Assembly (NCBI GenBank): GCA_900547645.1 | Contig: URHP01000001.1 | Span: forward strand, 1-64,000 | DNA length: 64,000 bases | Direction: 5' to 3' | From: an uncultured Eubacteriales bacterium | GTDB taxonomy: Bacteria > Bacillota > Clostridia > Christensenellales > Borkfalkiaceae | Part shown: positions 53,845-63,072 of the stretch, piece by piece | Position numbering within the stretch: position 1 is the stretch's first letter | Layout of the letters: every line of letters starts with the position of its first letter | Notes under the pieces: model-generated | What the model was told of the DNA's origin: nothing | Database searches by the model: none | The model's input: the letters and a program-made list of their open reading frames with translations, nothing else | Made by a program: the position numbers and the translations under genes

Positions 53845-54411
53845 TTATTCCTCTTCGCGGGGAACTTCCGTTGCGTCGGGCGAGATCTTCTGCATCTGCA
53901 CATACTCGACCTCGACGTCCTGCTCCCTGCCGAACATGACGATGGACACCTTTGCGCGCTGTGTCTCGTCGTTGACCTCGCGGATGGTGCCGATAAAGCC
54001 TTCCAAAGGCCCGTTGTCGATGGAGACCTTGTCCCCCACCTTGAAATCGGCGTCGATCACGTACTCTTCAAGGCGCATCTTGCGGATCTCATCCTCTTTC
54101 ATGGGGATGGGACGCCCCTGCGGTCCGCAGAAGCCCGTCACGCCGCGCGTGTTCGTCACAAGATACCACAGCTGATTGGAGTATACCATTTTGATAAAGA
54201 CGTAGCAGGGCAGAAGCTTGCGCTCCACGACCTTTTTCTTGCCGTTCGCCTTTTCTTCAATGGTCTGCTCCGTAGGGATTTTGACGTCCACGATGCTGTC
54301 CTGAAGGTTGTTATTTTCGATGAGCCGCAGAAGGCTCTCCTTCACCATGGCCTCATAGCCGGAATAGGTGTGAAGGATATACCATTTGGGTTCGGTATCG
54401 ACGTTTGCCAT
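53845..54411 (-). CDS. nusG: transcription termination/antitermination factor NusG
   Basis: 188 residues. NGN domain (EPKWYILHTYSGYEAMVKES, KLLPCYVFIKMVYS, TRGVTGFCGP) and C-terminal KOW domain (FKVGDKVSIDNGPLEGFIGT). Starts 1 bp after secE. It ties transcription to translation and pausing. Confidence 0.97.
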   Translation of the reverse strand: MANVDTEPKWYILHTYSGYEAMVKESLLRLIENNNLQDSIVDVKIPTEQTIEEKANGKKKVVERKLLPCYVFIKMVYSNQLWYLVTNTRGVTGFCGPQGRPIPMKEDEIRKMRLEEYVIDADFKVGDKVSIDNGPLEGFIGTIREVNDETQRAKVSIVMFGREQDVEVEYVQMQKISPDATEVPREEE

Positions 54412-54412
54412 G

Positions 54413-54712
54413 TCAAGCCCCCGTGCTTACCATGAGATCGAGCAATTCGGAAAGTCCGTAGTTGATGCCCGTAACGATGACGGTGAAAATGAGCACGATG
54501 ACGAGCACAACGCCCGTAGCCTTGAGCGCCTTGCCGAAAGTCGGCCACGTGACGCGCTTGAGCTCGGAGAACGTCTCCTTGATCTTGCGCCCCATGCGGA
54601 CGAAAATGTTGGGCTTCTTGTTTTTATCCTGCTTGGGATTCTTGCGGGGCGCTTCGGTCTTCTTTTCGGGCGCCTTGGTCTCTTCCTGCAGGTCCTTTTC
54701 CTTTTTCGACAT
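54413..54712 (-). CDS. secE: preprotein translocase subunit SecE
   Basis: 99 residues from MSKKEKDLQEETKAPEKKTE. A Lys/Pro/Glu-rich N-terminal extension (1-40), the conserved amphipathic KIKETFSELKRVTWPTFGKA and one membrane span (about 70-90). Part of SecYEG. 26 bp after rpmG. Confidence 0.95.
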   Translation of the reverse strand: MSKKEKDLQEETKAPEKKTEAPRKNPKQDKNKKPNIFVRMGRKIKETFSELKRVTWPTFGKALKATGVVLVIVLIFTVIVTGINYGLSELLDLMVSTGA

Positions 54713-54738
54713 GATATTTTCCCCTGAAGCGGCGTGTC

Positions 54739-54903
54739 TTACTTGGACTCTTTGTGCACCGTGTGCTTTTTGCACGTAGGGCAGTACTTCTTCAGCTCGA
54801 GACGATCGGGATCGTTGCGCTTATTTTTGAAGCTGTCGTAATTACGGTTCTTGCACTCCGTGCACTCGAACGTGATCTTCATTCTCGTGGATTTGGTAGC
54901 CAT
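54739..54903 (-). CDS. rpmG: 50S ribosomal protein L33
   Basis: 54 residues from [20 protein letters not shown]; a GGAG lies 11 bases before ATG 54903, and 54882 (MKITFEC) is an alternative. Zinc ribbon with CTEC and CPTC pairs, the zinc-binding isoform. First gene of rpmG-secE-nusG-rplK-rplA. Confidence 0.94.
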   Translation of the reverse strand: MATKSTRMKITFECTECKNRNYDSFKNKRNDPDRLELKKYCPTCKKHTVHKESK

Positions 54904-54954
54904 GGGACAAAAACTCCATACAAAAAAATTACACCCCTCACGGTGCGTAAGCAT

Positions 54955-54983
54955 AGTTTAGCACAAACGGCAAGGGGTGTCAA
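54955..54983 (-). promoter_or_regulatory. rpmG-secE-nusG promoter
   Basis: Minus strand TTGACA (54983-54978), 17-bp spacer, TAAACT (54960-54955) with TGC. ACACCCCT (54931-54938) and AGGGGTGT (54973-54980) make an inverted repeat spanning promoter and leader. Confidence 0.75.
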
Positions 54984-55032
54984 TCGATTTTGAAAGAATT
55001 TCGCGAAGAATTTGTTTTTTTGCGCCGCAACA

Positions 55033-55047
55033 AACCGTCATTCGGAG
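55033..55047 (-). repeat. dispersed repeat, partial copy
   Basis: The complement reads CTCCGAATGACGGTT, matching the repeats at 2613-2632 and 9515-9534. A related degenerate stretch lies at 55131-55155. The rest of 54984-55240 shows no gene. Confidence 0.5.
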
Positions 55048-55240
55048 TAAAATATCGTGGAGCGCCCGACGCAAGAAAAAACGTCAGCTTGCGGGAACAT
55101 TTTGCCGAAGCGGCGCGCGAACCCCTTGAGGACCCGTCATTCCGCCCGACGCCATAGGCGGCGCACGAACCCACTTTATGCGGTGAAAGTAAAGATCCCC
55201 TAACACCGACTACGGACCGGCGGGATAGCGCACAAACAGC

Positions 55241-55270
55241 AAAAAGCCTACCCTTGCGGATAGGCTTTTT
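55241..55270 (-). terminator. terminator of giant lipoprotein gene
   Basis: AAAAAGCCTA pairs with TAGGCTTTTT around CCCTTGCGGA. Confidence 0.9.
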
Positions 55271-55303
55271 GTGTTCATTCAACTTGCGTTGAAATTGTTT
55301 CGG

Positions 55304-58300
55304 TTATTCCTCCGTTCCGGGGACGGTTGCTTCGGGCGTTTCGTCTGCACCAGTCGTGGGATAAGAAATTTGCGTATACTCGGTGACAGTGAAATTTGCC
55401 ACTGTATCTGCCGTCAAATGAACCGTGATTTCTGTAAGGTTAGAATCATCAACCGACAACTTCACAACATTTGTATACGTATATCCCGCATAAGTGCCCG
55501 AATCAGCCGTGACTGTCATGGTAACAACTACGACATCATCTTCTGTCCAACGGAAATTGATTGACCAAGAACTGTCCTTCGCGATTTCGCGAACAACCGC
55601 CCAATCAAAAGCAACCGCTTCTCCTGTGGCATTTACGATTGCTATAGTGCTAGTTCTTGTTTTCCCGACAACAGGATTCTTTTCCAACTCAGGGAAAATC
55701 CATCCAAAGTCATCCATACGACCGGTATAACCTTGCTTGATTTCCCATGTCACATAGTGATAATTCTGCGCCATTGCAGAAGTCGCAGTACCGGAAATCG
55801 TAAGCTCAGATCCGAATTTCAATGATACACCGGAAGGTAACTCATACCAGGTCGTCCATGCCGTAGGATTATCAAACGAATTGCCCGTTGTTACTTGAGT
55901 GGTAGAGATCGTAGCTCCGCAAGCTTCGCAAACGCCTTCCGTCACTGTCTCATGAGAACAAATCGCTCCGCAGGCACACGTTCCATAGTTGGAATAATCA
56001 TGAACGTGTGACGGCATTGTGTGATCACATGCATCGCAGAAACCGTCCTCATCCTCATCAATATGAGGTGTTGCGCCCTCGACGTCCGTTCCGTGGTTGG
56101 GATCAAAATCACCGCATTCGCAGTAACCATACCCTTCCCCGGGCGTAGTGCTGTAGGCATGTTCATGATTTGGATCAAGCACTCCGCAGATTGTGCATCT
56201 ACCATGTGAATAGCTGTGCGCAAGTCCGCCCGCTTCTGTGTTGCCGTGATTGGGATTGAGCAACCCGCAAGAACAACGATCTGTCTGAGGATCATACGCA
56301 TGCGTATGCGTTTCTCTCGAAAAATCTTCAATCGCCAATGTGCATTGCGGTGCACGCATTTCAATCGAATAAGATTCTTTCAGTGTACTGCCGCTTGCCG
56401 CAACTATGGTATGCGTCTGCGTCGCAGTATTATCACCCGCAGTAAAGGTCATGGTAATCACGATCTGCGAATCATCTGTATAGTCGATCGTAATGAGTAT
56501 GTCGCAATTGGCAATGATCTGAAGGAATGTAGTCCAATTTGCATTCCCTCCGTTTACCGAGTGCCTTCTGGAAACAGACCATCCCTCATTGGCGAGCGCT
56601 TGTTCACGAGTGGCATCATCATTAGGTTCCACCCAGTCATCGCTGCGGAAAATAACTGTCGCAGTGGATCCACTGTATAGCCCTATCATCGGAGAATCCC
56701 AGTTATTTGCCGCATTGGAGATTAGTGTCCCTTCCATCGTAATCATTTCACCCGCTGTGATCTGATAATGTCTGGTTTGACCACTAATAGTAAATCCACC
56801 GTCCTCATCGTAATCGATGTCAAGTTCACGGTGCTCTTTTGCCATGTTGAAGTTGGTCGCCTCGCTGCCGGACGCCGTAATGGTGCCCGTGAAGGACCCT
56901 GCGTCGGGCGCAATGCCGATGGAATATGACGATTCCTCAAACGTGTCACCCGCGGCGGGAGTAAACGTATAGACGCACTCATAGTCGCCGTAGACCGTGG
57001 TGACCGTCATCGTGACGACGATCTCGGAAGGATTCGACCAATCCCATACGATGGCAGCGGGCGCGCCGCCGTCTTCGGACATGGCATCCTGCGCCTGATC
57101 GATGGTGACCGTGCTGGTGACCTCGCTCGTGAACGACATACCATATTCATCGACTGTCCCGGACTGTCCACCGGCATAATTCATATAGTTGTCGATACGC
57201 AGATTCGTAGTATCAAGGAAAATATCGCCATTAAACAGAAGCGCCGTGAAGCCGTTCCAGACACCCGCCCCCGAGGAGGTGGCAACGCCGCTTGCGACGA
57301 CCGTCTGCCCGGAATAGATGACGCTGTACTTTTCGCCCACGCCGGGGTTATACGCCGCGTTCGCCGCGTGCGTTGCGGTATATGCGACGGAGTTGTCCGT
57401 CTTACCGACCTGAACGCCTTCCACCTTCCAGCCGGAAACTGCATTGCATCTGGTGCAGACGCCTTCCGAATAGGTGTAGCCGTCGATCCCTTCGTAGTCC
57501 TCGTCTACCGTATAGAGATGCTCGCCGAGAATGAGCGTCGCGTTATAGATGAATACGATATTATTCTCGTCATCTCTGATCGCGTTGCCGCGCAGACCGT
57601 TCTGCGTACAGGTGGCTTCCACCAGGACCGTGGGTTCATCCGTACCGTCAGGCTGCTGCGCAAGCGTCGTCGTTTCGCCGACCGTCACTTTATAGATGCC
57701 CTTCTGCGCATCTGCCTGCAGATCCTGCACGAGCTGGAAGTAATAAGTCTCCGCGTCGGACGCAATGCCGTACTTGGTGGTATCGATGCAGCCCGCGAAG
57801 AAGAAGCCGCGGTCATAGTCGGAGTCGTTGTCCACCGTGCCGTACACATTGAGCGCCGTTGTAAGGATGCCGTCTTCGGCGAGCGTCGCATCGTTGAGCA
57901 CGATCGCGCCGTTTGCATAGGTGAATCCGATGTCGACGAAGGAAGGAACGACCACGTCTTCGCCTTTGGTATAACCCGCATTGACGTTGAGCCACAGCGA
58001 GCCGGTGGCGATGTCGCCCGACGTCACCTTGTCGTCGGTACGCGCGATATAGTAGTACACATTCGCGCCGTCCGCAACGAGGTACATGACGTAACCGTTC
58101 GCAAGTTCGATCGTCTCGCCGTTGTCGGAAGTGCTGACGGCAGGTGCGCCGTAGTAAATGTCGATCTGCGTGGCGACAAGATCGGAACCGCTGTTAAAGT
58201 AGATCGGAACGCCGCCGCCGGCAAGCCCGAGCGCCGCAGGGATCTCGAGCGTGATGGTGACGATCGTCATGCCGTCGACCGAATCGGTATCCGCCGTCGC

Positions 58301-60604
58301 CGCGGAATATCTGATGCCGTTGCCGTCGTCCCAGTTATCGATCGTACCGCTTCCCGCAGCCACGACCGACTGAAGCGTCTGCGTTAAAGATATCCCCGGC
58401 GTTACATTATCATCTTCAGAAATCAGCGCCGTCTGATAAATCGCGTCGGTCATGGTAAGGATCACGTCCACCGATGCGCCCTTATTGACGGGAACAGACG
58501 TGAGCCCTTCGCCGTAATCGACCGACCACGCCCACGTGGGCGCCGTTACGCCGGACAGATCGATGGCGATCGGCGTATCCTGCGCGCCCGTGATGGTCGC
58601 CGAATTGTCCGCGCCGATCCCGACGAGGACGTCGAGATATGTGCCGTTTTCGCCAACCGCGACGATCGCGATATTCGCCTGATCTCCGAGCGTCGCGTCT
58701 TCCAGACCGGAACCCCAGATACGGAGCGCGAGATAACCCGTGAAATTACTGAAGGGCGCCGTACCCGCAAGCGCCGCAGGGATCATCGAAGCCGTTCCGA
58801 CCGGCGCGATCACGATCTGCGTGCCGTCTGCATTCGCCGTGAAGCCGACGTCGCCGAGCGCCGTGCTGTCCGCCGTATAGGTCTCGCCGCCTACCGGGAA
58901 CCCGAAGCTGAAGCCATAGACGTCCGTAACGTTATTCTTGACGATGCCCGTAATGAAGCCCGTATCGCCCTTGTCCACAGTGGCGTATTCCGTCGTATTG
59001 CCGACGGTGACCGCAATGCGGAAGAAGGTATCCGTCGCCAGCAAAGGCGTATCGTCGTCGAGCGTGACCCAGCCTTCCGCATTTTCAGCGGGCGCCGTTT
59101 CGTCCGCACCGAGCGTTCCGCGGAAGACCTGCAGCTCGAAGTCGTTATAGGCCGTCCATTCCTCGCTCTGCGCATAGGTGACTTCGACCGTACCCGTGAG
59201 GTCGTCGAAGTTGAACGCCTCGTTGGCGGCGTAATACTTCTGCGCATCCGAACCGAGTCCGTTGAAGCGGACGCCGGTCAGTTTTTCCAGCTCGACCGTC
59301 GAGACGGACGAGAACGTCATGTTGACGTAGTCGCCGTGCAGGATGGTATCGAACTGCATGTTCGCATAGTCGTCGGGCACCTTCATGTACGCGGTAAGCT
59401 GCAGCCCGTCCGTGACGTTCTCGTAGATCATCTCGATCACGTTGTCCTGACGGAACGTCCAGGTAAGGCGGATCTCCTTCTGCTCCGAATACGTTCCCGT
59501 ACGCATGATATCGCCCGTGGAATAGACCGCCCAGTCGCCCCACTGCGAAAGATCGGTGGGAATGTTCTGAGGATCGTAATTCCAGGATGCAGGCACCTTG
59601 CCCTCATAATCGGCAGAAGGCGTCGAGTCGTGCGAACCGTAGTTATAGCTTTCGGTCGCGCCGCCCACGAGCCCTGCAAGAAGACGGGTACCGTAATTGG
59701 CGTCCGGGCCGTTGTCGCCGATGCCGTTCATCAGTACGAAGCTGTCGTTACGCACGATGACGGACATGCCGCCGTCATACATCGTGGAAGAAGCCGTCGC
59801 GTAGATGGGAGACGTCTTGGCGTCGAACTCGCGCAGGGCAACGCCGATATTCGGGAAATACCACTGCTTGGTGTCCCCGGACGGAGGAACGGACTGCGCC
59901 GTGCCCGTGACCGTAATAGACATGCCCCTGCGGATGCGTCCCGCCGTCATGGACAGGACTTCCGTCTCGCGAGATCCGCCCTGCGTGACCGTGCCGAACG
60001 GCGCGATCTGCGCGAGATCTCCGCTGTTGGCGGAAGGTCCGTCATGGAACATGCCGTAATTGAGCGTTTCGCTGCCCGTGACCGTCGTGCGCGTCGCGCC
60101 GTCGTGCAAGCAGGTCTCGACGCCGTTCACCGCTTCGCCGAACGCATGCTCGATGCGGATGGTAAGCGGCGTGTTTACCGTGACCTTCTGATCGTTGTTG
60201 ACTGCGCCCTGCGTATTGGGCGTGACGGTGGCATAGTAAACGCCGACCGTTCCCCAGGAGACGCTCGAAGTATCGACCGTGCAGGCGTCAAGCCCGATTT
60301 GCTGAGGCGCGCCGCCGCCCGCAAAGAACACGCGCACCTGTACATCTGCCGCCGCCGTTGCAAGCGCCGCGGCGCCGGACGTTGCGTCCGCCGCCTCCGC
60401 GTCCTTCAGAACGACGGTCGAATCGCCGTAAAACTGTGCCGACGCGATCGCTGTTCCCGTATCGGGATCGCCGGGATCGCCGGGATCGCCGGGATTATCG
60501 GGATTGGGATTGTCCCCTCCGGGATCCTTGGGAGCGCACGCAAACAGGCACAGAGACAGCAGCATTGAGAATAAAAGCAGTAGACCGACTTTTAATTTTC
60601 TCAT
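55304..60604 (-). CDS. giant multi-domain surface lipoprotein
   Basis: 1766 residues. Lipobox LFACA (Cys23), then a Pro/Asp/Gly linker with GDP repeats. Several beta-sandwich domains of LamG/CBM style (about 190-430 and, repeated, about 1160-1320, 1340-1475, 1600-1750, sharing patterns like DYTDDSQIVITMTFT and WTEDDVVVVTMTVT). At about 1480-1590 is a run of His/Cys units (HTHAYDPQTDRCSCG, HSYSHGRCTICG, HEHAYS...CECG, HVHDYSNYGTCACG) resembling small metal-binding knuckles. No catalytic motif is seen; adhesion or glycan binding is inferred. The C-terminal third (55304 to about 56850) has clearly lower GC than the rest, a sign of mosaic origin. It has a promoter and terminator of its own. Confidence 0.85.
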   Translation of the reverse strand: MRKLKVGLLLLFSMLLSLCLFACAPKDPGGDNPNPDNPGDPGDPGDPDTGTAIASAQFYGDSTVVLKDAEAADATSGAAALATAAADVQVRVFFAGGGAPQQIGLDACTVDTSSVSWGTVGVYYATVTPNTQGAVNNDQKVTVNTPLTIRIEHAFGEAVNGVETCLHDGATRTTVTGSETLNYGMFHDGPSANSGDLAQIAPFGTVTQGGSRETEVLSMTAGRIRRGMSITVTGTAQSVPPSGDTKQWYFPNIGVALREFDAKTSPIYATASSTMYDGGMSVIVRNDSFVLMNGIGDNGPDANYGTRLLAGLVGGATESYNYGSHDSTPSADYEGKVPASWNYDPQNIPTDLSQWGDWAVYSTGDIMRTGTYSEQKEIRLTWTFRQDNVIEMIYENVTDGLQLTAYMKVPDDYANMQFDTILHGDYVNMTFSSVSTVELEKLTGVRFNGLGSDAQKYYAANEAFNFDDLTGTVEVTYAQSEEWTAYNDFELQVFRGTLGADETAPAENAEGWVTLDDDTPLLATDTFFRIAVTVGNTTEYATVDKGDTGFITGIVKNNVTDVYGFSFGFPVGGETYTADSTALGDVGFTANADGTQIVIAPVGTASMIPAALAGTAPFSNFTGYLALRIWGSGLEDATLGDQANIAIVAVGENGTYLDVLVGIGADNSATITGAQDTPIAIDLSGVTAPTWAWSVDYGEGLTSVPVNKGASVDVILTMTDAIYQTALISEDDNVTPGISLTQTLQSVVAAGSGTIDNWDDGNGIRYSAATADTDSVDGMTIVTITLEIPAALGLAGGGVPIYFNSGSDLVATQIDIYYGAPAVSTSDNGETIELANGYVMYLVADGANVYYYIARTDDKVTSGDIATGSLWLNVNAGYTKGEDVVVPSFVDIGFTYANGAIVLNDATLAEDGILTTALNVYGTVDNDSDYDRGFFFAGCIDTTKYGIASDAETYYFQLVQDLQADAQKGIYKVTVGETTTLAQQPDGTDEPTVLVEATCTQNGLRGNAIRDDENNIVFIYNATLILGEHLYTVDEDYEGIDGYTYSEGVCTRCNAVSGWKVEGVQVGKTDNSVAYTATHAANAAYNPGVGEKYSVIYSGQTVVASGVATSSGAGVWNGFTALLFNGDIFLDTTNLRIDNYMNYAGGQSGTVDEYGMSFTSEVTSTVTIDQAQDAMSEDGGAPAAIVWDWSNPSEIVVTMTVTTVYGDYECVYTFTPAAGDTFEESSYSIGIAPDAGSFTGTITASGSEATNFNMAKEHRELDIDYDEDGGFTISGQTRHYQITAGEMITMEGTLISNAANNWDSPMIGLYSGSTATVIFRSDDWVEPNDDATREQALANEGWSVSRRHSVNGGNANWTTFLQIIANCDILITIDYTDDSQIVITMTFTAGDNTATQTHTIVAASGSTLKESYSIEMRAPQCTLAIEDFSRETHTHAYDPQTDRCSCGLLNPNHGNTEAGGLAHSYSHGRCTICGVLDPNHEHAYSTTPGEGYGYCECGDFDPNHGTDVEGATPHIDEDEDGFCDACDHTMPSHVHDYSNYGTCACGAICSHETVTEGVCEACGATISTTQVTTGNSFDNPTAWTTWYELPSGVSLKFGSELTISGTATSAMAQNYHYVTWEIKQGYTGRMDDFGWIFPELEKNPVVGKTRTSTIAIVNATGEAVAFDWAVVREIAKDSSWSINFRWTEDDVVVVTMTVTADSGTYAGYTYTNVVKLSVDDSNLTEITVHLTADTVANFTVTEYTQISYPTTGADETPEATVPGTEE

Positions 60605-60646
60605 AAGTCTTGTTGTCTTCCCCCTTAAAAAATAATATAGTTTTTA

Positions 60647-60663
60647 CTATTAATATATAATAG
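60647..60663. promoter_or_regulatory. palindrome in leader of giant lipoprotein gene
   Basis: CTATTA (60647-60652), five bases, TAATAG (60658-60663), exact. It lies 8 bp past the -10, a candidate operator. Confidence 0.45.
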
Positions 60664-60670
60664 CAGTATG

Positions 60671-60699
60671 ATTTTACAACAATTCCTTCCAAATGTCAA
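60671..60699 (-). promoter_or_regulatory. promoter of giant lipoprotein gene
   Basis: Minus strand TTGACA (60699-60694), 17-bp spacer, TAAAAT (60676-60671). Confidence 0.8.
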
Positions 60700-60835
60700 T
60701 ACGTTTCAAAAAAAATCTCACGGCCGTTTGTGAAAATTTTCCGCATCGTCCCCCTTCATCGTCTGCATTTTTTCGGGAAAATATGCCCGAAGGCCGTCTT
60801 CATAACATGCCGCGGACGACAATCCCCGTTCTCTT

Positions 60836-60872
60836 CCGTCATTCCGAGAAACGAAGCGACGAAAAATCCCCC
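60836..60872 (-). repeat. dispersed repeat, diverged copy
   Basis: Complement carries CTCGGAATGACGG preceded by a TTCGTCGCTTCG tract, aligning with the repeat at 2591-2632. It lies in a gene-free 337-bp interval between the giant lipoprotein and nadC. Confidence 0.5.
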
Positions 60873-60895
60873 TGACCGGGGTACGGCGCACGAAA

Positions 60896-60931
60896 AAACG
60901 CCGCTTCCCGTAACGGCGGGAAGCGGCGTTT
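60896..60931 (-). terminator. nadABC terminator
   Basis: AACGCCGCTTCCCG pairs with CGGGAAGCGGCGTT around TAACGG, with a T-run on the minus strand. Confidence 0.9.
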
Positions 60932-60941
60932 GGCACAAAAA

Positions 60942-61799
60942 TCATATGCTGTGCAGATGTTTCAATGACAGATCGAGGATGGGCGCGCTGTGCGTGAGCG
61001 CCCCGGAGGAAATATAATCCACCCCCAACGCGACGTACTTTTCCAGGTTTTCGCGCGTGACGTTGCCCGAAATTTCCGTTTCGGCGCGTCCCTTGGCGCG
61101 GCGCACCGCCTCCGCGAGCGCCTCCCCCTTCATGTTGTCGAGCATGACGATGTCCGCTCCCGCCGCAAGCGCTTCGTCCAGCTGCTCGAGCGTCTCCACC
61201 TCGATTTCAATTTTGCGGACGAAGGGCGCATAGGCGCGCGCGCGTTCGATCGCCTGTCTGACGCCGCCCGCCGCGCCGATATGGTTGTCCTTGAGCAGCA
61301 CGCCGTCCGAAAGGTTGAAGCGGTGGTTTCCGCCGCCGCCCACCGTGACCGCGTATTTTTCAAAACTGCGCAGAAGGGGCGTCGTCTTGCGGGTATCCAG
61401 AAGCCTGGTGCCCGTTCCCTCCAGCAGGCGCGACATCGTGCGCGCATACGTCGCGATCCCGCTCATGCGCTGCAAAAAATTGAGCGCAGTGCGCTCGCCC
61501 GAGAGAATGGCGCGCATGTCGCCCGTGATTTCCGCGATGAGATCGCCCGCCCTGACCGCGGCGCCCTCTTCGGCATGCAGGACAACCTGCACGCCGCCGT
61601 CGAGCAGCTCGAACACGCGCCTGAAGACGGGCAGCCCCGCCAGCACGCCGTCCGCCTTGGCGATGAGGTCGGCATGTCCGCGCGCCCCTTCGGGCACGAC
61701 GGCGTTCGCGGAAACATCCTCCCACGGAATATCTTCCCGCAGGGCGGCGAGAAGGACCTCGTCCCAGTGCAGTTTCATCGTGACGTTACTTGCTTTCAT
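60942..61799 (-). CDS. nadC: nicotinate-nucleotide pyrophosphorylase (quinolinate phosphoribosyltransferase)
   Basis: 285 residues. ERTALNFLQRMSGIATYART, DTRKTTPLLR, GGGNHRFNLSDGVLLKDNH and DIVMLDNMK are family hallmarks. It turns quinolinate plus PRPP into nicotinate mononucleotide. Overlaps nadB by 14 bp. Confidence 0.97.
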   Translation of the reverse strand: MKASNVTMKLHWDEVLLAALREDIPWEDVSANAVVPEGARGHADLIAKADGVLAGLPVFRRVFELLDGGVQVVLHAEEGAAVRAGDLIAEITGDMRAILSGERTALNFLQRMSGIATYARTMSRLLEGTGTRLLDTRKTTPLLRSFEKYAVTVGGGGNHRFNLSDGVLLKDNHIGAAGGVRQAIERARAYAPFVRKIEIEVETLEQLDEALAAGADIVMLDNMKGEALAEAVRRAKGRAETEISGNVTRENLEKYVALGVDYISSGALTHSAPILDLSLKHLHSI

Positions 61800-63072
61800 G
61801 ATGCGTCTCCCTTATTACCCGTTCGCGCCGCGCGCGTTCCAGCGCGGCGATCTCCTTTTGCGTATAGTCCCACTGCGTCCTGCCCTTGGCGCGCGCCCCG
61901 CGCGCAATGTCCGCTGCGGCGCGGCGGGCAAAGATGAGCGCTTCGAGCAGGGAATTGGAGGCGAGCCTGTTCTTGCCGTGCACGCCGTTGCAGCACGTTT
62001 CGCCCACGGCGTAGAGGTGCGGCGCGGTCGTCCTGCCCGAAAGGTCGCTGCGGACGCCGCCCATAAAGTAGTGCTGGGCAGGCACGACGGGAATGGGCGC
62101 CTCAAAGACGTCGTAGCCCTCCTTGCGACAGCGGCGCACAATGCCGGGAAAATGCTCTTCGAGCGTCTTTTCCCCGCCGCGCACCGTCCGCAGATCGAGT
62201 CGGACGTGATCGCTCCCCTCCGTTTGCATCTGGGCGCGGATCGCCGCCGTCACCACGTCGCGCGGCAGAAGCTCATCCACGAACCGCTCGCCCGCGGCGT
62301 TCAACAGCTGCGCGCCCTCGCCGCGCACCGATTCGGAGATGAGGAACCGCCTGCCCCGCCGCCTGGTGTACAGCGTGGTCGGGTGAAACTGCACATAATC
62401 GAGGTGATCGGCCGCAACGCCGTGCGCGAGCGCCGCGCCCACGCCGTCCCCCGTCAGAATGCGGTAATTGGTGGAGTGCGAAAAGAGTCCGCCCACGCCG
62501 CCCGTCGCAAGCACGGTGTTGCCCGCATAGACCAGGGAAACTTCCTTCGTGCGGTTGTCCCTGACCGCCGCACCCACGCAGTCGCCCTCTGCGGAAAAGA
62601 GCAGATCGACCATCGTGGTATACGGACGCAGCTCGACGTTCGCACGTTTTTGCGCCGCGCGCAGCAGATGCGAGGCGATCTCCCTGCCCGTGCAGTCGGC
62701 ATGGAACACGATGCGCGGGCGGGAGTGCGCGCCCTCGCGCGTGTAGGCGAGCGAGCCGTCCTCCTCGCGCGCGAACCGCACCCCGAAGGAAATGAGTTCG
62801 TCGATGGTCTCGCGCGAATGCGCGATCATACAGCGCACCGTATCGGGATTGTTTTCGTAATGCCCCGCGCGCATGGTGTCTTCAAAATAGCTCTCCTCGT
62901 CCGCGGGATCGTGCAGTACGCAGATGCCCCCCTGCGCCAGAAAGGAGTCGCTCTCCCTGAGTCCGCCCTTGCAGATGACGAGCGCGTCCGTCCCTTCCGG
63001 CAGGTGCAGCGCGCAGTTGAGCCCCGCCGCTCCCGCGCCGACGATCAGAACTTCCCTGAATTCCGTCTTCAT
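61786..63072 (-). CDS. nadB: L-aspartate oxidase
   Basis: 428 residues from MKTEFREVLIVGAGAAGLNC, where the ATGA overlaps nadA; shorter than the 500-540 of many NadB, because the C-terminal helical domain is reduced. FAD loop VGAGAAGLNCALHL, LAQGGIC, and the catalytic RRRGRRFLISESVRGEGAQL and HGKNRLASNSLLEAL. It oxidises aspartate to iminoaspartate, probably with fumarate in an anaerobe. Confidence 0.95.
   Translation of the reverse strand: MKTEFREVLIVGAGAAGLNCALHLPEGTDALVICKGGLRESDSFLAQGGICVLHDPADEESYFEDTMRAGHYENNPDTVRCMIAHSRETIDELISFGVRFAREEDGSLAYTREGAHSRPRIVFHADCTGREIASHLLRAAQKRANVELRPYTTMVDLLFSAEGDCVGAAVRDNRTKEVSLVYAGNTVLATGGVGGLFSHSTNYRILTGDGVGAALAHGVAADHLDYVQFHPTTLYTRRRGRRFLISESVRGEGAQLLNAAGERFVDELLPRDVVTAAIRAQMQTEGSDHVRLDLRTVRGGEKTLEEHFPGIVRRCRKEGYDVFEAPIPVVPAQHYFMGGVRSDLSGRTTAPHLYAVGETCCNGVHGKNRLASNSLLEALIFARRAAADIARGARAKGRTQWDYTQKEIAALERARRERVIRETHHESK

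Noticed and set aside
54931-54980. Terminator at the ACACCCCT/AGGGGTGT inverted repeat before rpmG
   Set aside because: The arms are 34 bp apart, straddle a good promoter, and have no T-run in either direction; listed only as an inverted repeat.
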